A DNA stretch of 64,000 nucleotides from Rutstroemia sp. NJR-2017a BVV2 (taxonomy: Eukaryota; Ascomycota; Leotiomycetes; Helotiales; Rutstroemiaceae), in assembly GCA_002946415.1 (NCBI GenBank), contig NJPS01000032.1:434001-498000 (forward strand), in the 5' to 3' direction. Of this stretch, positions 47,259-60,800 are shown in pieces. Within the stretch, counting starts at the first letter, position 1. Every line of letters begins with the position of its first letter. The notes below the pieces were generated by a model. The model was not told the DNA's origin, searched no databases, and saw only the letters and a list, made by a program, of their open reading frames with translations. Position numbers and translations under genes: made by a program.

Positions 47259-50200
47259 ATGGATTCCAATTCACCATCACAGTGCCATGCACTGAACGTG
47301 TCGGACGAAAAACGATGCCTTGAGACCGCCACATCGATAAATGGTCTCTTCTGTAGCTTTCATTCTAGACAGTGCCAGGGTATGGACTACGTGATTTAAC
47401 CTTGCTTTCTTCATTGACGGACGAAAACAAATAGGCCTCTACCGCGGATACAAGATTCGTACAGCTCGTCTTGAACGTCTTGATGAAAAACTACCCCCAT
47501 ATCTCGCGAACACGAAGACTCCTCTTGTCAATCAGACCTTCGAGAATGTTACAACAGAGGCAGAGTGCAGGGAGCTGCATGACTGGCTATGGACCAAATA
47601 TCAGCTCTTGGAGAGGGTGATAAAGGCGAGGAGATTGCACCACAGTCGTTTCTTCAGCATGAACATGGATTACGGACATGAGAAATTTCTTGATCAGCTA
47701 GTGAACCAGAAAGGGTTTGTAACAAAAGCTTTGGAGAGGTTGCAAAGGAGGACTGCAGAGGTAGGCCACATAAGATATAGGTCAATCTCGACAATTATGC
47801 TCATTTTTAACCTCAGATTTTGTACGAGAACCAGCAATGGTTCAAGTGGGTACGAGAATGCCAAGATGAAGAGGAAGAAAATCGCGAAAAGGAGCAGAAA
47901 AAAATAAAGCAAGAGGCGCAGTTATGGCAGAGAAACTGGAAACAGGTGTCGCAGAGGATAGAAGCCAAACGGCTCAAGGAAGAGAAGAGGAAGCAGAAGG
48001 CGTTCCTGGAGAAACTCTACAAAGAAAATTTAAACAACACGGAAGAGAGCGAGGATGATGAAATGGATTGGGATCCAATTGATGATGTTATGGAAGATAG
48101 CAGGGGAACTTTTATCGGTATGTCAACCTTCCATACATTCAACTTTTGAATGTCCAAAGGAACTGAGGAAAATAGACCTTATCCGGCATTTCCTCTGGAT
48201 GGCATCTCCGGAAGAAGTCGTAGCTGGTACTGTTACTGGATCGGAAGAACAGGATGTTCCGGAAAATGAAGCTGCAGCGCCACAGACAGACAATGGCACC
48301 ATGGCCATTCCAGAGGCAACTAACGCCCAAGCGGAGACTCCAGCTTCGTCTAAGAAGTCGAAAAAGAAGAAGAAGAAAGCTACGGAAGCTTCTACCGCCG
48401 CTACATCTAGTCAGAATCATGCCCCCCAACCGCTCCCAGATAAGGCTCTCATCGAAAGCAAAGAAAGCATGCATGAGAGACTAGCCCATGGAACTGAGAT
48501 TAACCGTGGGCATGTATCAGGGCTTATGGTAGGTGGAACTATAGAGAACCCCCATGTTGAAACAAAGACAAGATCATTTCCAGAAGATGAAATACAGCGG
48601 TTACTTGGCGAAATAACTGAGATTAAGCATCTGCTCTTCTGTCGGCTTGTCCTTGGGCACCCCACCTTACTGCCAATAGCTCTTCGTGCCAATTCAGTCG
48701 AGGAATTTTTTGCAGATGCAGAAGTCACAGGTGCTGCTCTGAGAGATATTTGTCTCAAAATGGAGAAGCCGGGTCTTCAAGAAATCCGCGATGCATGTGC
48801 AGACTTTTTCCGTTCCGACCAAGAAGAAGACGAGAACAGCCCAGACAATGACGCCAAGGATTTGAAGGTTGAAGCAGGCAAACCCAAGGACCCGTATGAC
48901 TTAAACTTCAAGGCGAAGAAAAAGCGTGGAGAACTTCCTGAAAAATGGATTTCTAAACGCGAGCGGGCAAGAGAAACTGAGCGACAGAGTTTTGGTGATA
49001 TGGTCCCTTCACCCGAAGAAATTTTAGGAGGACCGGAAGGAACAGCGATTGATTTTGGAGATATCAAAACTGTGACGACAACGCGCAAGAAGATTCGTGT
49101 GAAAATTTGCGGGAGAACGATCTGGAACTATCCTAGCGATAAAGCAATGAGCCGCGGGGGGTGGTTACACTTTTGTCTTATTGCGAAGGACAGTAGCTTG
49201 AAAGAGGCTGTCAGTCTCTGCCGTAACTGGGACGAATTCTTCGAACTGAATATCCTGGCTTGTTGGGATTATTTTCCAGCGGCCAAATGGTTGTCATGGA
49301 TTGGAAATCGATTCAAGCAACAAGCACTCCAGCTGGTAAGTCTCTATATATCCCATGACTTGCTTTGAGGTTTACCAATATGATTCAGGGCTTCATTATG
49401 TACTTTGACACATTCAGCCCCGATGCAAGAGATTTGAGCACTAGCCGGACAACAGGAGGCCGTGGTCAATTCCGGCGTTCTCATGCGATCCTCGAAGCAA
49501 GAAATTTCATTTGCGCTCACATTAAAAGAGATGACCCGGTCAGTCGGCGTCTCATTCAGTACCTTGCCATGCAAACCCATCGCCTACTGCTTCTTGTACG
49601 AGATACTGAGACTGGTCGTCTCTTAGTTAAACCTCCCGAGGAGGAGCGATGGCTATTTCGGGAGAAAAGTGGCATCGGTCGCGCCTCGAGAAATGAATGG
49701 AATGTTCTAAAAGAAATCGGACCGCAGTTCTTTGAAGAAATGGAAACTCATCGAGAGTGGAGATTTTCGTTCAAAGAATACTACGACGTTTATGTCTGGG
49801 ATCTTGAACCTGGAGAGAGGTTCGCCGGAATTTTCAATGTTGTGCAAGAGGTAAGCTTTAACCCGTCCCCTCTGGGATTGTGTAATTCTTGGACCTGTGA
49901 GGTGTGAACACTGCGCTTGATTTGTGCTTTCAATGTGCTTGCTCACTACACACAATCATAATCCTATATACACTTGGCTCCATCGTGGATCAAATTTCCC
50001 CTGGTACTCGAGGTCATGGCGGTTTCTGTTTGATGAGTATACGCTAATATTGTTCTGCTAAACTTTAGATGCTAGTTAAGGCCCTCCGATGCACTACCGG
50101 GGTTGATATGTACAAACTGGCGGCTCCTGTCTTGAAGACATTACGAAGAGACGAAAATGGGAGGACCTGCGACATGAGACCTGGGGATCCTGAGTCCGAA

Positions 50201-51958
50201 AGCATGTGGGGAGTTTTGACCGATCCCCGCAGCAAGTTTATCTTCGGCGAAGTGACAGAAAACGGGTTTGCGGAGGGTGTTGAACCTAACACATATCCTC
50301 GACATCTACTGTACAACGAGGCTGATGCTTTAGAAGACGATATACTGTTTCCCGAGGAACGTGCACTTGAGAAGGTCAACCCCTTGAATGTTGGCTTTGT
50401 TGAGCCATTGCGCGTCTGGGAACAGGAAGGATTCTCTATCAAAAAATTTATAGAGGCGTCTTGGGACTGGGAAGACTCTGATTACGAATCTGAGCAAATG
50501 TCGATCAGTGATGACGAGGAATCGGATTGTTCTCATATGCTAGAAGACACTGAACATAGCCATGGGCAGCCGGTCACGGAAGACAACACGTCTCTCATGT
50601 CCGCAAGTGAGACAGGGAGTGATGGAAGTTTCGAGTCGTACCCCACGGAGGTTCAAGATTTATTGGTGAAACTCTCAATAAAGGATAGTCGGCGGCCTGA
50701 AAAAAGGGGTACTGCTGCTCTCGATGAAGAGTTCAGGGCATATTTGGAAAATGAAACATCAAGAGGTATGTTTACTTGCATGGCCAAGAGATCTACTAAC
50801 TCAGGCTAATTTATCATTGTTTAGTTTTCAAGAAAGTGTGGCATAAGGCAGACACCGCACCAAATGCACAAGAGAGATATTCTGAGATGATTGCTATGGC
50901 AAAATATTCTCGTCGGCACAATCAATCAAGCCTTCATACTTCGTCGACTATTCTCAGCTTAAAACTATCCGATGAGTTAGATGTTACACCATCTGATTCT
51001 AAGGATCTTCACAAAGCTCTGGGCAAAGTCTATCCATTCTTCAACCCGGAGTTTCTTGAGACAGATAAAGGGAAACAGTTCAAGGACTCTTTGCTTTTCA
51101 AGCAAGAGGAGCGGGCGAGAACGTTTCCTGATATAAGGACTCACATCTCTACCAAACACCGCCCTGAAGAGTTTTATGCAGAGTTCGACAAGAAATTTCA
51201 GGAAACCAAACATGACGATGATCTCGATGCATTGCCGTTTGAGTGGGACATGAATATTAGACCCATAATTGCACACCGTAAGTCATTTGCTCTTATCGTC
51301 TCCTGCGCAGGTCTCCTGACAAATTATTCTAGTCTACAAATCTGGTGTGATCCGCAGTCATGCATCCACTGTTTTCAATGGCCAAGCATTCTCCACCACT
51401 GAACCGGTCCGCCCGGACAAACAAGATATGTTTATTGACTGGAGAATCCTCACTGGGACTATCATTATGCCTCCTGATGCTCAGAAAGACCCAAGCACGA
51501 TCCCACCTCTCCTCACTACTGCTCGCGAATTTCGAAATTCTCACCCGAATGCCAAATTCGCAGTGTTGCGCTTATGGAGCGCGCCTTATTTCTACCCACT
51601 TACGATCGGCTATGACAAACGAGAAAACATGTCCTTCCGTGATCTTACTGGACGGATCTACGTCTGGTTATTCGTTCCAAAAGACATGCCAAACTCCGAA
51701 TATTCAATTCACATATCAGCAAGCAGAAGAATCATGCCGTTCAAAAGGCAATTCGGCGATAAGGTAGTTGCTAAGCGAGACAAGTTCCTTGTAATGGGAG
51801 AGGATGAGGCAGACTTGCTGAGATTGGTTACGGGTGTGACTTACGCTATACAGATGAGGCCGTGGCGATTGGAGGTGGATTTATGGATGAGCTTCATCAA
51901 TGTGGATCTAGGATTCTTGGAAAACCTGAACGAGAGGTGGTGGGATTGGATTAGATGA
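47259..51958 (+). CDS. Large uncharacterised protein with Cys/His N-terminal motif and coiled coil
   Basis: Eight exons: 47259-47379, 47435-47760, 47817-48117, 48176-49335, 49389-49850, 50069-50765, 50825-51277 and 51333-51958. Phases fit throughout: 1381 aa. Residues 9-39 form C9-X10-C20-X11-C32-X2-H35-X3-C39, followed by GLYRGYK; this may bind zinc. Residues about 150-240 are an Arg/Lys/Glu-rich coiled coil ending in an acidic patch. A Lys run at about 309-317 could be a nuclear signal. The centre (about 370-800) looks folded, with HLLFCRLVLGHPTLLP and an Arg-rich KKRGELPEKWISKRERARE segment. An acidic Ser-rich linker (around 950-1030) precedes a C-terminal globular part rich in aromatic residues, ending NLNERWWDWIR. 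No membrane helix, no signal peptide. I recognise no characterised family. The start was set by the Cys motif, which is completed only by splicing intron 1. Confidence 0.85.
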
Positions 51959-52522
51959 GTCCTTGAGATCTAGAGTATACATATACCTCCTGGACATTGG
52001 ATATATTTCATGAAGTGGCTCACGATGGTAGTCTTACAATGCTCGAAACGAAAATGCTAACCAACAATTGGATCACAGCTCCTCACCATGACCCAGAAAC
52101 AAATATTTTATTGTTCAAAAACCCATTTCGCCATTTGAGAACATGAATATTTCTTTCTGTTAAAAAAAAAAAGGAATAAATAATATGGTCCTAGAGACCT
52201 CCAAAGGTGCATTTTACAGTTCAACCGCCTACCATATCGAATATTAAATATGCGATGACACAGGTTGAGCTCCATTTATTTGGTTGACTCACGGAAGTGC
52301 GTTTCTTTATACAAGCTGCCGCATCTAGTCGTTCTTCTTTCTGGCAGCTCGCTTTGTCCGTTTTATCCATTGACAGCAGCCCATTTGTTCAAACCCTTTG
52401 TCTACAGTATAAGAACTTCAACATCACCACCCTGTCTCAAACTATCCAAAAGAAAAGGTCACTCTCGCTGCATGATATAATAAACTTCGAATTTTCGATT
52501 AACCTGCCCTCTCCTACCCGCC
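51959..52522. other. Intergenic, promoter of the kinase-like gene
   Basis: 564 bp; contains an A11 run near 52163 and a T/C-rich leader. No gene is seen. Confidence 0.6.
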
Positions 52523-54384
52523 ATGGAAGATACTCCTCCTTCCAGCCCGGACGGGTTCACAGGTTGGCCAGAAACGGAACCAGAATGGCCCGTCCCCATC
52601 GGACAAGACTGGTCCTATGGCGGCGTCATTCACGAATCCCCCACCGCCCACCTCACCCTCTGGACCTACATCCCGCCTCCCCCCGTCCCCAGCCGCCCTC
52701 CTCACGTAAAGATTCTCACTCTCAAAACCACCTTCCAGCGGTCCTCCCGCCCTGGAGGCTACCCCCCGGACTACCGTGGACCGCGCAGCGAAGGCGCGTT
52801 CCTCTCCCTTCTCTCCCTAACCCACTCCCCGCACATCATCCACCAGTACGGACCTCCGCACGCCGATACCCAGAACCGCGAGGTTCTGTTCTTGGAATAC
52901 GTTCCGTCGATCGATGACACGCTCGGAAATAATAAACTCTCGCTGCTGATGCAGGAATGCGAGCCCTTGGCTGAGGTGGATGTTTGGGATATCTTTTCGC
53001 AGTTTGTGAAGATGGTTAATGTGTTGGATAGAGGGGATGAGGATGTGAGGGTGCAGAGGTGGGATAGGGGGGAGATTTGGCATTGTGATATTCATCCTGG
53101 AAATGGTGAGTTGAGTTCGGTGATGGTCTGTGAGAGACGAGAGTGACTAATGTAGTTTGTGTATAGTTTTGATGGGTCCAAGGAATAGTGAAAATGATCG
53201 ATGTCCGGTATTCAAGGTATGTAGTGGACCGCTCTAGGAGTAGCTTGATATGCAGGAGAGACTAATAAGTCGTATGTACGTATAGCTCTGCGATTTCGGC
53301 GACGCCCTCGAAATTTCACGTTACGAAGACCAAGACGATGCAGGTTGGCTCTCCGTAGAAAACGGTCAACTCGGCTTTCGACCACCTGTGAGTTTTTCCC
53401 ATTTCCCCTTCCAAATCACCTACTCACACCCCTTCCCCAATCTAGGAGCAATTCAACCCCGATTCCCTCGACCACACCCGCCACGGCACCTGCAGCAACA
53501 TATTCTCCCTCGCCCACCTCCTCTACCTCCTAATGTTCCAACGTCCCGTCCCCGAACACCTGATCCATCCCCCCCACAACACGCCGAACTTCCCCGGCGT
53601 AATCGACAACGACCGACTGCGCATGTCCGCCGGCTGGGAAACATGGGGCTGGCAGCTCTTTCCCCGTGCAAGAGAAGATTTGCACGTATTTTACCGGTAC
53701 TCGGCCGAGCTGCGCGAGCTGGTCATGGAGTGTATGATGAACGAGCCGATGTTGCGGCCGCGCCCAGAGGAGCTGCAGGAGAGGGTCGAGATGGGGCTCG
53801 CGAGGGCGAGGCAGGAGATGCACCGTAACTTGCCGATGCATTCGGTTTTTAAGAGGGTGAAGGTTAAGGAGCAGGATTGGGGCGCGGGTCCGAGGTGGCT
53901 GGAGGGCGAGGAGGAGCCTGAGTTGGTGGTGAGACAGTGGGTACCGCCGGAGGAGAGTGAGGAGATGGATGATGATGATGATAATGGTGGTAATGGATAT
54001 CAAGAGGGGAGGGAGGAGGATGCGTGGATTTATCATATACCAATGCGAGGGGGTGGTGCGCCGGGAACAGTGGGCAGGGGGTTAGCGTTGATGGAGTATT
54101 TTGAAAGGATAGGGAGGATGTGGATGGGCGAGGACATATATTATAAGATGTTGGAGGCGGGGTTGGATCCTGAAGACTGGACACCTGGGATGGTGATACC
54201 AGATCCAGAAGATGATGAGGATATGAAAAGTCTGCCGGAAGTAGTGGTGGAGCTAGATTCGGAGCATGACGAGGATGAGGCAAATGTACCGGAAGACACG
54301 GAGGTGGTGGTGATTGATTCGGACGAAGAGAAGGTGATGGACTCAGAAGATTCAGATGGATACATCATGGCAGGTGGACATTAA
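52523..54384 (+). CDS. Divergent protein kinase-like protein with HCDIHPGN loop and acidic tail
   Basis: Exons are 52523-53105, 53167-53216, 53286-53387 and 53446-54384 (557 aa). Kinase marks in order: a likely beta-3 lysine in VKILTLK (K68), a possible helix-C Glu in RSEGAFL (E90), the catalytic loop HCDIHPGN (H187, D189, N194), LCDFGDA (D214), and FRPPEQ, the equivalent of APE, split by intron 3. The loop variant DIHPGN replaces the usual D-X-K-X-X-N lysine by His-Pro, and there is no clear glycine-rich loop. It may be a weak or atypical kinase of a fungal-specific group. After about residue 350 the chain turns strongly acidic (Glu/Asp runs, SDEEK) and probably disordered. The gene is convergent with the CofD-like gene (162 bp). 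Activity is not proven by sequence. Confidence 0.82.
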
Positions 54385-54546
54385 GATGATTATGGCGAAA
54401 GAGGTAATCCGATAGTCGTAAAATTCTAGATACATCTTGAACGTTGTGAATTTAAAACTTAAGCCAAGATGTGAAAGTATCGAAGAAACTTGAAATCATA
54501 ATAATTTAGTGAGGTTTCTAAAGTAAAATACATACCTAACCATTGT

Positions 54547-56270
54547 CTAACCAATCAAAGTATACCGCCTACTCTTATCCCCCTTCCCCCCCAAAATTGC
54601 CTCTAAAGCCCGTCCCAATCCAGCTCCATCATAAAGCATACCGGCACTGCTATCCACAGTTACTTTCGTGGCATCATTAATGCCTTCTGTTATGATACTT
54701 GTAATAGTCTTATCTCCAGCACTTTTCACCACTTCCGAACTCTCGGGTTTCGCTACATTCAGACTTACTGAACTATCAGACCTGACTCTCCTTCCGTAAA
54801 CCCTTACTGCTTCAATCCCGAGTCTTCTCAACTCCACTCTATCAACGTACGGCGTGCCCGGTCCTTCTAGGAATACTACATGAGTAACATATTTTTTCCA
54901 TTCTTCTTCCTTGATCTGATCCGTCTCAGCAATACTTTCGTTCCCACAACAACCTCTCACAATTGCGCCGATAAAATCCTTCGCCGTGTACTCTGGAGTC
55001 TCCCGATCCAGACATCCGTTCAAAATCAAAATCTTGAATCTAATTTTGGGATCTGCGATCGCGGCGCCGACATCCCTAAGAACGAGACACGGAAGAATAG
55101 AAGTGTAAAGTGATCCAATACTAAAAATGACACAACTTGCATCGTCCAATGCGTCCACCACTCTGGAGTTGGGACTTGGCCGTATTTCTTGTCCGTATGG
55201 ATTGATGTACCAGATCCTATCGATGGGGCTGGATAACCCTTCCGTGTCTTCTTTCCTAAAGTCTATGTTTTGCTTGCGCAAAGTCGGTAGGGAACCTGGA
55301 AGATTGGCATCCTCGACTTTGTCATGCTCGAGCATATCAAATGATATTTTTCTGCTATGGGTCCTTGGACTGACAGCTTCTGTGGGTATCGAGGAAGGAG
55401 CAATGGGATGAGAAATGTTGTTCTGTCCGACAATGACTGTTCCATCCCGGAGACCGGCAGAGATGTGATATGAGAAGTTACTATTGATCGCAGGAATAAC
55501 CTCTACATTATCTTTTACACCGGTGATGCTCCCAAGAAGATAAATTGCAGCTTCGAAACTACCAGTAAAGATTCGTGCACCAGTAAGAAAAAGGTTCCCC
55601 ACAGATGCTGACTGGAAGTTGAACACCGAAGTGGGACGAGCTCGTTTGACGATCTCGAGATTTATAGTGTTTAGGAATGACCGTATGAGCTCACGCTTGG
55701 GGGATGTGATGTGGTTCCACAAGGCATGGTGACCTTCAACTATTTCCAGCCACTCATGACGAGCAGCTTGAGGGGATGAATCGAGTCGATGATTGAAAAA
55801 TGCTTTTAGCGCAGACTTTTCAGTATTCGCGCCTGTAGGATCCTCAGGAATGAGTCGAACGAGACGACCTAGGAGTGTGTCAGGTGACAATAAAACACGT
55901 GATAATAACATTGATAACAAGCATTCATGGCAATGGAATCAACAAGCCTTGGAATGGAAGAACAGAATGAAGAGGTTGGCAAGAGAACACTTGTCCCAGG
56001 CTAGACGCCGATGGAGAGATCCTTACTTCTCACATCACCAATCCCGGGGCCACCAAAAACTCGAATCAGCTCCGACGATGAACCACCATTATCGCTGATT
56101 GGAATCACACTACAAGAACATCAGCCTCTCGTCTTAGAGCCATCCCAGATTGTACCGGAAACTCACTAGCTTAGGAAACATCCCCTATCCTCAGCGACCT
56201 TCCCAAACACATCCACAAGGCTGTTTGCAGCACTGCCGCCGGAAATAACCACGATATGGCGACGATTCAT
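54547..56270 (-). CDS. CofD/YvcK-like (UPF0052) protein
   Basis: Exons on the minus strand are 56270-56167, 56109-56027 and 55868-54547 (502 aa); the second intron is 158 nt. The family is clear from HIVVISGGSAANSLV at the N-terminus, PISDNGGSSSELIRVFGGPGIGDVR (here split by introns, the bacterial DDGGSSG...PGDIR motif), GNLFLTGAR, VKDNVEVIPA, and a late IFSIGSLYTSILPCLV. In prokaryotes relatives are 2-phospho-L-lactate transferase (CofD) and YvcK, a factor binding UDP-sugars and needed for gluconeogenic growth and wall homeostasis. Fungal members carry an inserted Ser-rich linker (here about residues 225-290). Substrate and role in fungi are unknown to me; a nucleotide-sugar or phosphate ligand is inference. 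Cytosolic, no signal or helix. Start at 56270 chosen because the Rossmann-like first strand begins five residues later. Confidence 0.9.
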
Positions 56271-57883
56271 GATTGAGCCGGGGACGTGAAAGTGTGGTGT
56301 CTATCTGATGATAGATTTCATCGTTCTTATAGACCTTTTGACATGTTTTGGGTGAGTCAGAGGTGGTTGTGAACAGATTTCTGGACACGGTATGAAGGAT
56401 CAAGGAGGGAGGTTGGAAGTAAGTATCCAAGCTCGTATAAAATGGGATGGGCAAGAGCGTCTCCCCTCTCTGCAACTCAAACAGTAAGTAGGCTGAGAGC
56501 AACGTCAGGATGCAACCAAACCAGTACAGTATTTTCGAATCTTGCAAATAGCACAATCATGCCAGCAGATTGGTCCATATCCAGTTGGACAATTATGATT
56601 TCTGGCCTCGCGATGTGAATCTTAGAAAAGACGTCATACCAACAACCTCAAGAGATTCATAACAATTTGAATTTTTGAGATTTAACATAATACTCGAATT
56701 TCATTATTTGAATTTATTCCAGATTTCGAATAGATTTGATATGTATTTCAAATCATGGTTTTAGATGAGATTTACTCTATAAGTGCCATGGGAAAGCACC
56801 TCGTAATACTCAGAATGTCTTTGAATTATGAGGTACCAAGAAAACACCCTGGAAAATAGCGACAATAGCCTCCTATGTACGAAAGTATATCCCTTTTTTC
56901 GTCCCTATGTTATCCAAGGGGTTGTTGGAAATTGCAATTGCTGCTCAGGAGTCTGCTCTGTGGCCCGAGAATGATATCCGCATGCGTTCTTTTTTCTCAT
57001 TTGCTCCTGAATTCATCAATTTTGAGTGTCTCCAGCTTTCTGTCTCCATATGCTCCATATGGTTCGTATGGAGGTGGCATGGTGGGACTTCCAATAAACC
57101 TTCTCCCTTATCGCCGGATTCGCCCTTATCGCCATCCCTTTACAGCCCTCCCTTTTCCCTTTTTTTCCTTTTTCCCATGTTCTGACATGTCCATCCCCCG
57201 TCATTGGCATTTTTCGGACACGGTTTTAGGACAAGAGGTGTCGTGCGCGCGAGATTCGGCCGATCAACAGCCGCTATGATTGATGGATCCTATTCTAGAT
57301 GCTTTTTCTATGCCCATCACTTTGAATGCTGCTCGAATAGTGGCCGTATTCACGCTTTAGCTGCAGAAACCATCCACACGTCCACGCTTCCACACTACTT
57401 ACGAAGTACGAGCAGCTATTTCCCAACTGTTCCCACAGATTATTCATCCCCAAATTCTCCCTACATGGGCATTGGGCAGTAGAGTAGACATAGATAACTA
57501 ACTACTACGGAAGTAGTCACGTCAACCTACTACCATTTTTTCCCAGACACACGACACACAACACACATACGCAATACTAAAATAATATTGATCTTCATCG
57601 GCATAGTCGGATTTACTAATTAAACACTTCTGAAATAACTCATCCTGTTCAATCTCCACATCGACACATTTACCAGATATACCAGATAGACCACATATAC
57701 CTACACCTTTCTGTTTCTCACTAATGAAAACGCGCGAATGGACTTACTCTACTTGCTAATACCAGAGTCTCTTTGTTAGAGAAGGGCGCACCAAGCCTTT
57801 GGGTCATTTGCCTGCCTGCGACTGCGACTGCGACTGCATTGAAGTGATATGGATGGCGCTTTGCGACTGAAGATTAATTCGTC
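56271..57883. other. Intergenic between divergent cofD-like and fmp27 genes
   Basis: 1.6 kb. A very AT-rich block with recurring AATTTGAATTT-type words lies at 56640-56780. The rest has pyrimidine-rich stretches and frames under 135 codons without recognisable content. Near the fmp27 start a TGCGAC hexanucleotide repeats 3.5 times (57817-57837). Confidence 0.5.
57817..57837 (+). repeat. (TGCGAC)3.5 in fmp27 leader
   Basis: Three and a half perfect hexanucleotide units about 47 bp before the ATG, probably in the 5' UTR. Confidence 0.85.
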
Positions 57884-60800
57884 ATGGCCTTGTTAAATCC
57901 CACCTTCATCTTTGGCGTTATCGTCCTGCTCTATCTAGCCTCGTTCATACTCTTTGCCATTATTCGAATTACCACGGGCATATCCATTCAGCGCATTGGT
58001 TACTTTTCGTTACGGAGACTTGCATACACACCAAAGGATGGCATAAAGATCGAGATACGCGGTTTGGGCCTGAACGTCCACCGACCTACCTTCGCACAAC
58101 CGACATGGCTCAGCATTGTTCTTACAGAACTAAAAGTGACTTTGGATCTGAAGGCAGGGGATAAAGACAAGCCGGCACAAAATGGGGAGCAGGAAGGAGA
58201 ACAAAACGGAGCTGTTGGGGGGTTGGAGAGCTCGGGTGCTGGAAAAGAGAAAGAGCCTGAGATCAAGCCGCTATCCAAGCGTGCTACGACCTTTAAGCCC
58301 ACGCGCAGCAGAAGCTGGGAGCAGCTCATGAGCCTGAAAGAACGGATCAAGCGCCTGCACCGAAATATTAACTGGATTCAGATGGTGGACGTTGTGGCCT
58401 CGAACACTTCGATTACGGTGGTGGATGTGGGGAACATACAGTTAGGGAGCTTCACTATGGCCGTGGATACGAGAAGGAAAACCGTCGACAGGGCGAGGAT
58501 GTACGCACACGCCACAAATGCGATATCCGATAAACGACCGGCAGAATGGATATGGACTATTCGCAGTGTGCTTTTTACGCCGGAAGGGGGAGAATCTTTG
58601 GAAGTTTTAGATCACCTTACGCTGAACATACGTGGGAAATTATACAAGGAACTCGATGGTCTCCGGGATGCGGCAATCGCTCTGAAACTAGGTCGGGTAC
58701 ACATCCCATATGACGTTGTTGATACGTGTATAAATCGGTACAAAGCTTGCCAGAGGCCCTCTAAACCCAAGGACACAAAAGGCAATGCAGAGGAAATCTC
58801 TGTGGCAGATCTTATTGGGGAACTCGACAGACCTGGTAGTAGGGAGGAAAATCTGGTGCAAGCAGTCTCGGACTCGAAGGAATTTGCAAGCTCGATTTTG
58901 AGGGGAATCAAGGAGGTACAGTTTGCCGTCAGCTACGTTGGGTTCACTAAGAAAATTACATCGGTACAGCCCCAAGGCTCACCTATGTATATGCATGCAT
59001 CGATGAAGGAGGTTGGAATCGATTTGCACCGACTAGACCCGAAATCGCCGGCGCACCGCATGTACTTCTCTTCCAAAGACATAGCTCATCAGGCCCTCGT
59101 AGCAGCCTTGTCAATTTCTGTTGGAGTCCATGATGGGCGAGGCAAATCTGACAGGCTGGTGTACATCCCGATGGCAACCACCACTATCCGCACAACTTTA
59201 CCTTCAAAGACTGTAGAATTTGTGGGTGATAGAAGCGCGGATGAGCGCAACGCCAATATCCTCTTTGCCAATGCTGTTGTAACATCACCTTCTGTTGACC
59301 TGGATCCCAGGCATCTTCCTCTTATTATTGCAATGACACAGTCCAAGCCAAAATCGAAGGAAAATAATGCGCCAGAAAGCCACGTGCTAATATCTCGACT
59401 GTTGCCAAAAGCAAATGTCAAGATCTCAATGCATGAGCCAGTTTTCCGCATCGCCTTGCCCCCGGTTGAAAAAACCGAAGACGAAGATGATTTCGATCTT
59501 ATCATCTCTTCTATCTCTTCCATATCATTGGATATCGAGTCCTCCCACTCTGCAGTTGGAGAATTGCATTATAGCCTTGGATCTACGCTACGGCTACAAT
59601 CTCATGACCTCTACTACCAGACATGTACAGGATCTCGATTTGATTTACTCCAGATTGACTCTCTGGACCTGAAAGTCCAAGTTAGCGCTAATCCCGAGGT
59701 TTACGTTGTGGCTACAGGAAACGTACAGACATTCTCGATTCACATGGTCCGACCTGAAATAAGCGATGGCGTTCGCCAAATCGTGCGCCAACTACGGCTC
59801 AACGTTCAGCCAGACAAGAAACCTCATTCGAAGACTTCTCGGGATCCGAATTTTATTCGAGCACTACCACCCTGGCTACTTCATTTCCAGCTACAGGGCT
59901 CTGATTTCAACGCAGAGGTAGCAGGTGTCGATGAAGACATATCAACCGATACCCGTGGAGTTGCGGTACAGCTCGAATCTTGGACGGCTGAATATCGAGC
60001 GCAGAGAGTGGATCTAGTCGAACGGCGCGTGCGTCGACGAGCAGGAAGTCGATCTCTCACACCCGACCCAGAGATATTCCTTGCCATGCCTTCTCCTGCA
60101 CGCAAGAAGCAGCATCAACAACCTACCGATGGCAGGCGGTTAGCTGTCCATATCCGAGGTCTTGAGGCATTTGTCGTAGAATCTGCAGAGAAGTGGGAAG
60201 TCGAGCCTTTTGTTGCCATACCGCGACTCGAGGTCGCTCTTACAACTTCCAGCGATAACCAGGGTCCGGTCTTCCACGTAAACTCTCTAGTGAAGACCGT
60301 CTTAGTACAATATTCTCTGTATCGCCATTACGCTTGCGGAGTTGCCTTAACAGTCCTTAGAAGAGCGTTTGTCCGCACAAAAGCTGACAAGGCTGAAGCT
60401 GAGGAGGCTCGGGCTTTTGCAAGGACACCGGATGCTTCTACTTTGCTCTCCCCGGTGACTTCTCCTGGTGGCTCTCGCGCGGATGACCTTGACTTCGTCT
60501 TTGCAGCTAAAGAATTAGTCACAATTGATTTTAGGTCCACGCTAGTACAAGTCAAGGCATACATGCCATCGGATCCCCCGTTGATGCTTCAATTATATGG
60601 AGTAGATGCTGGTCGCCATAGATGGTCGGCGCCATTTTTCCACGCCAAGCTCATTCGTCTGTATGCTGAGGCCCCCAAAATGAGAAGAGTCTGGGCTAGG
60701 ATCATCAGTGTGAAATCTGCTCGAGTTGATATTCGGGAAAACAGGCGCATGCGCAGCACGGGCGAGATGCAGGAAGAGAAAACAATCGATGTCACAACTG

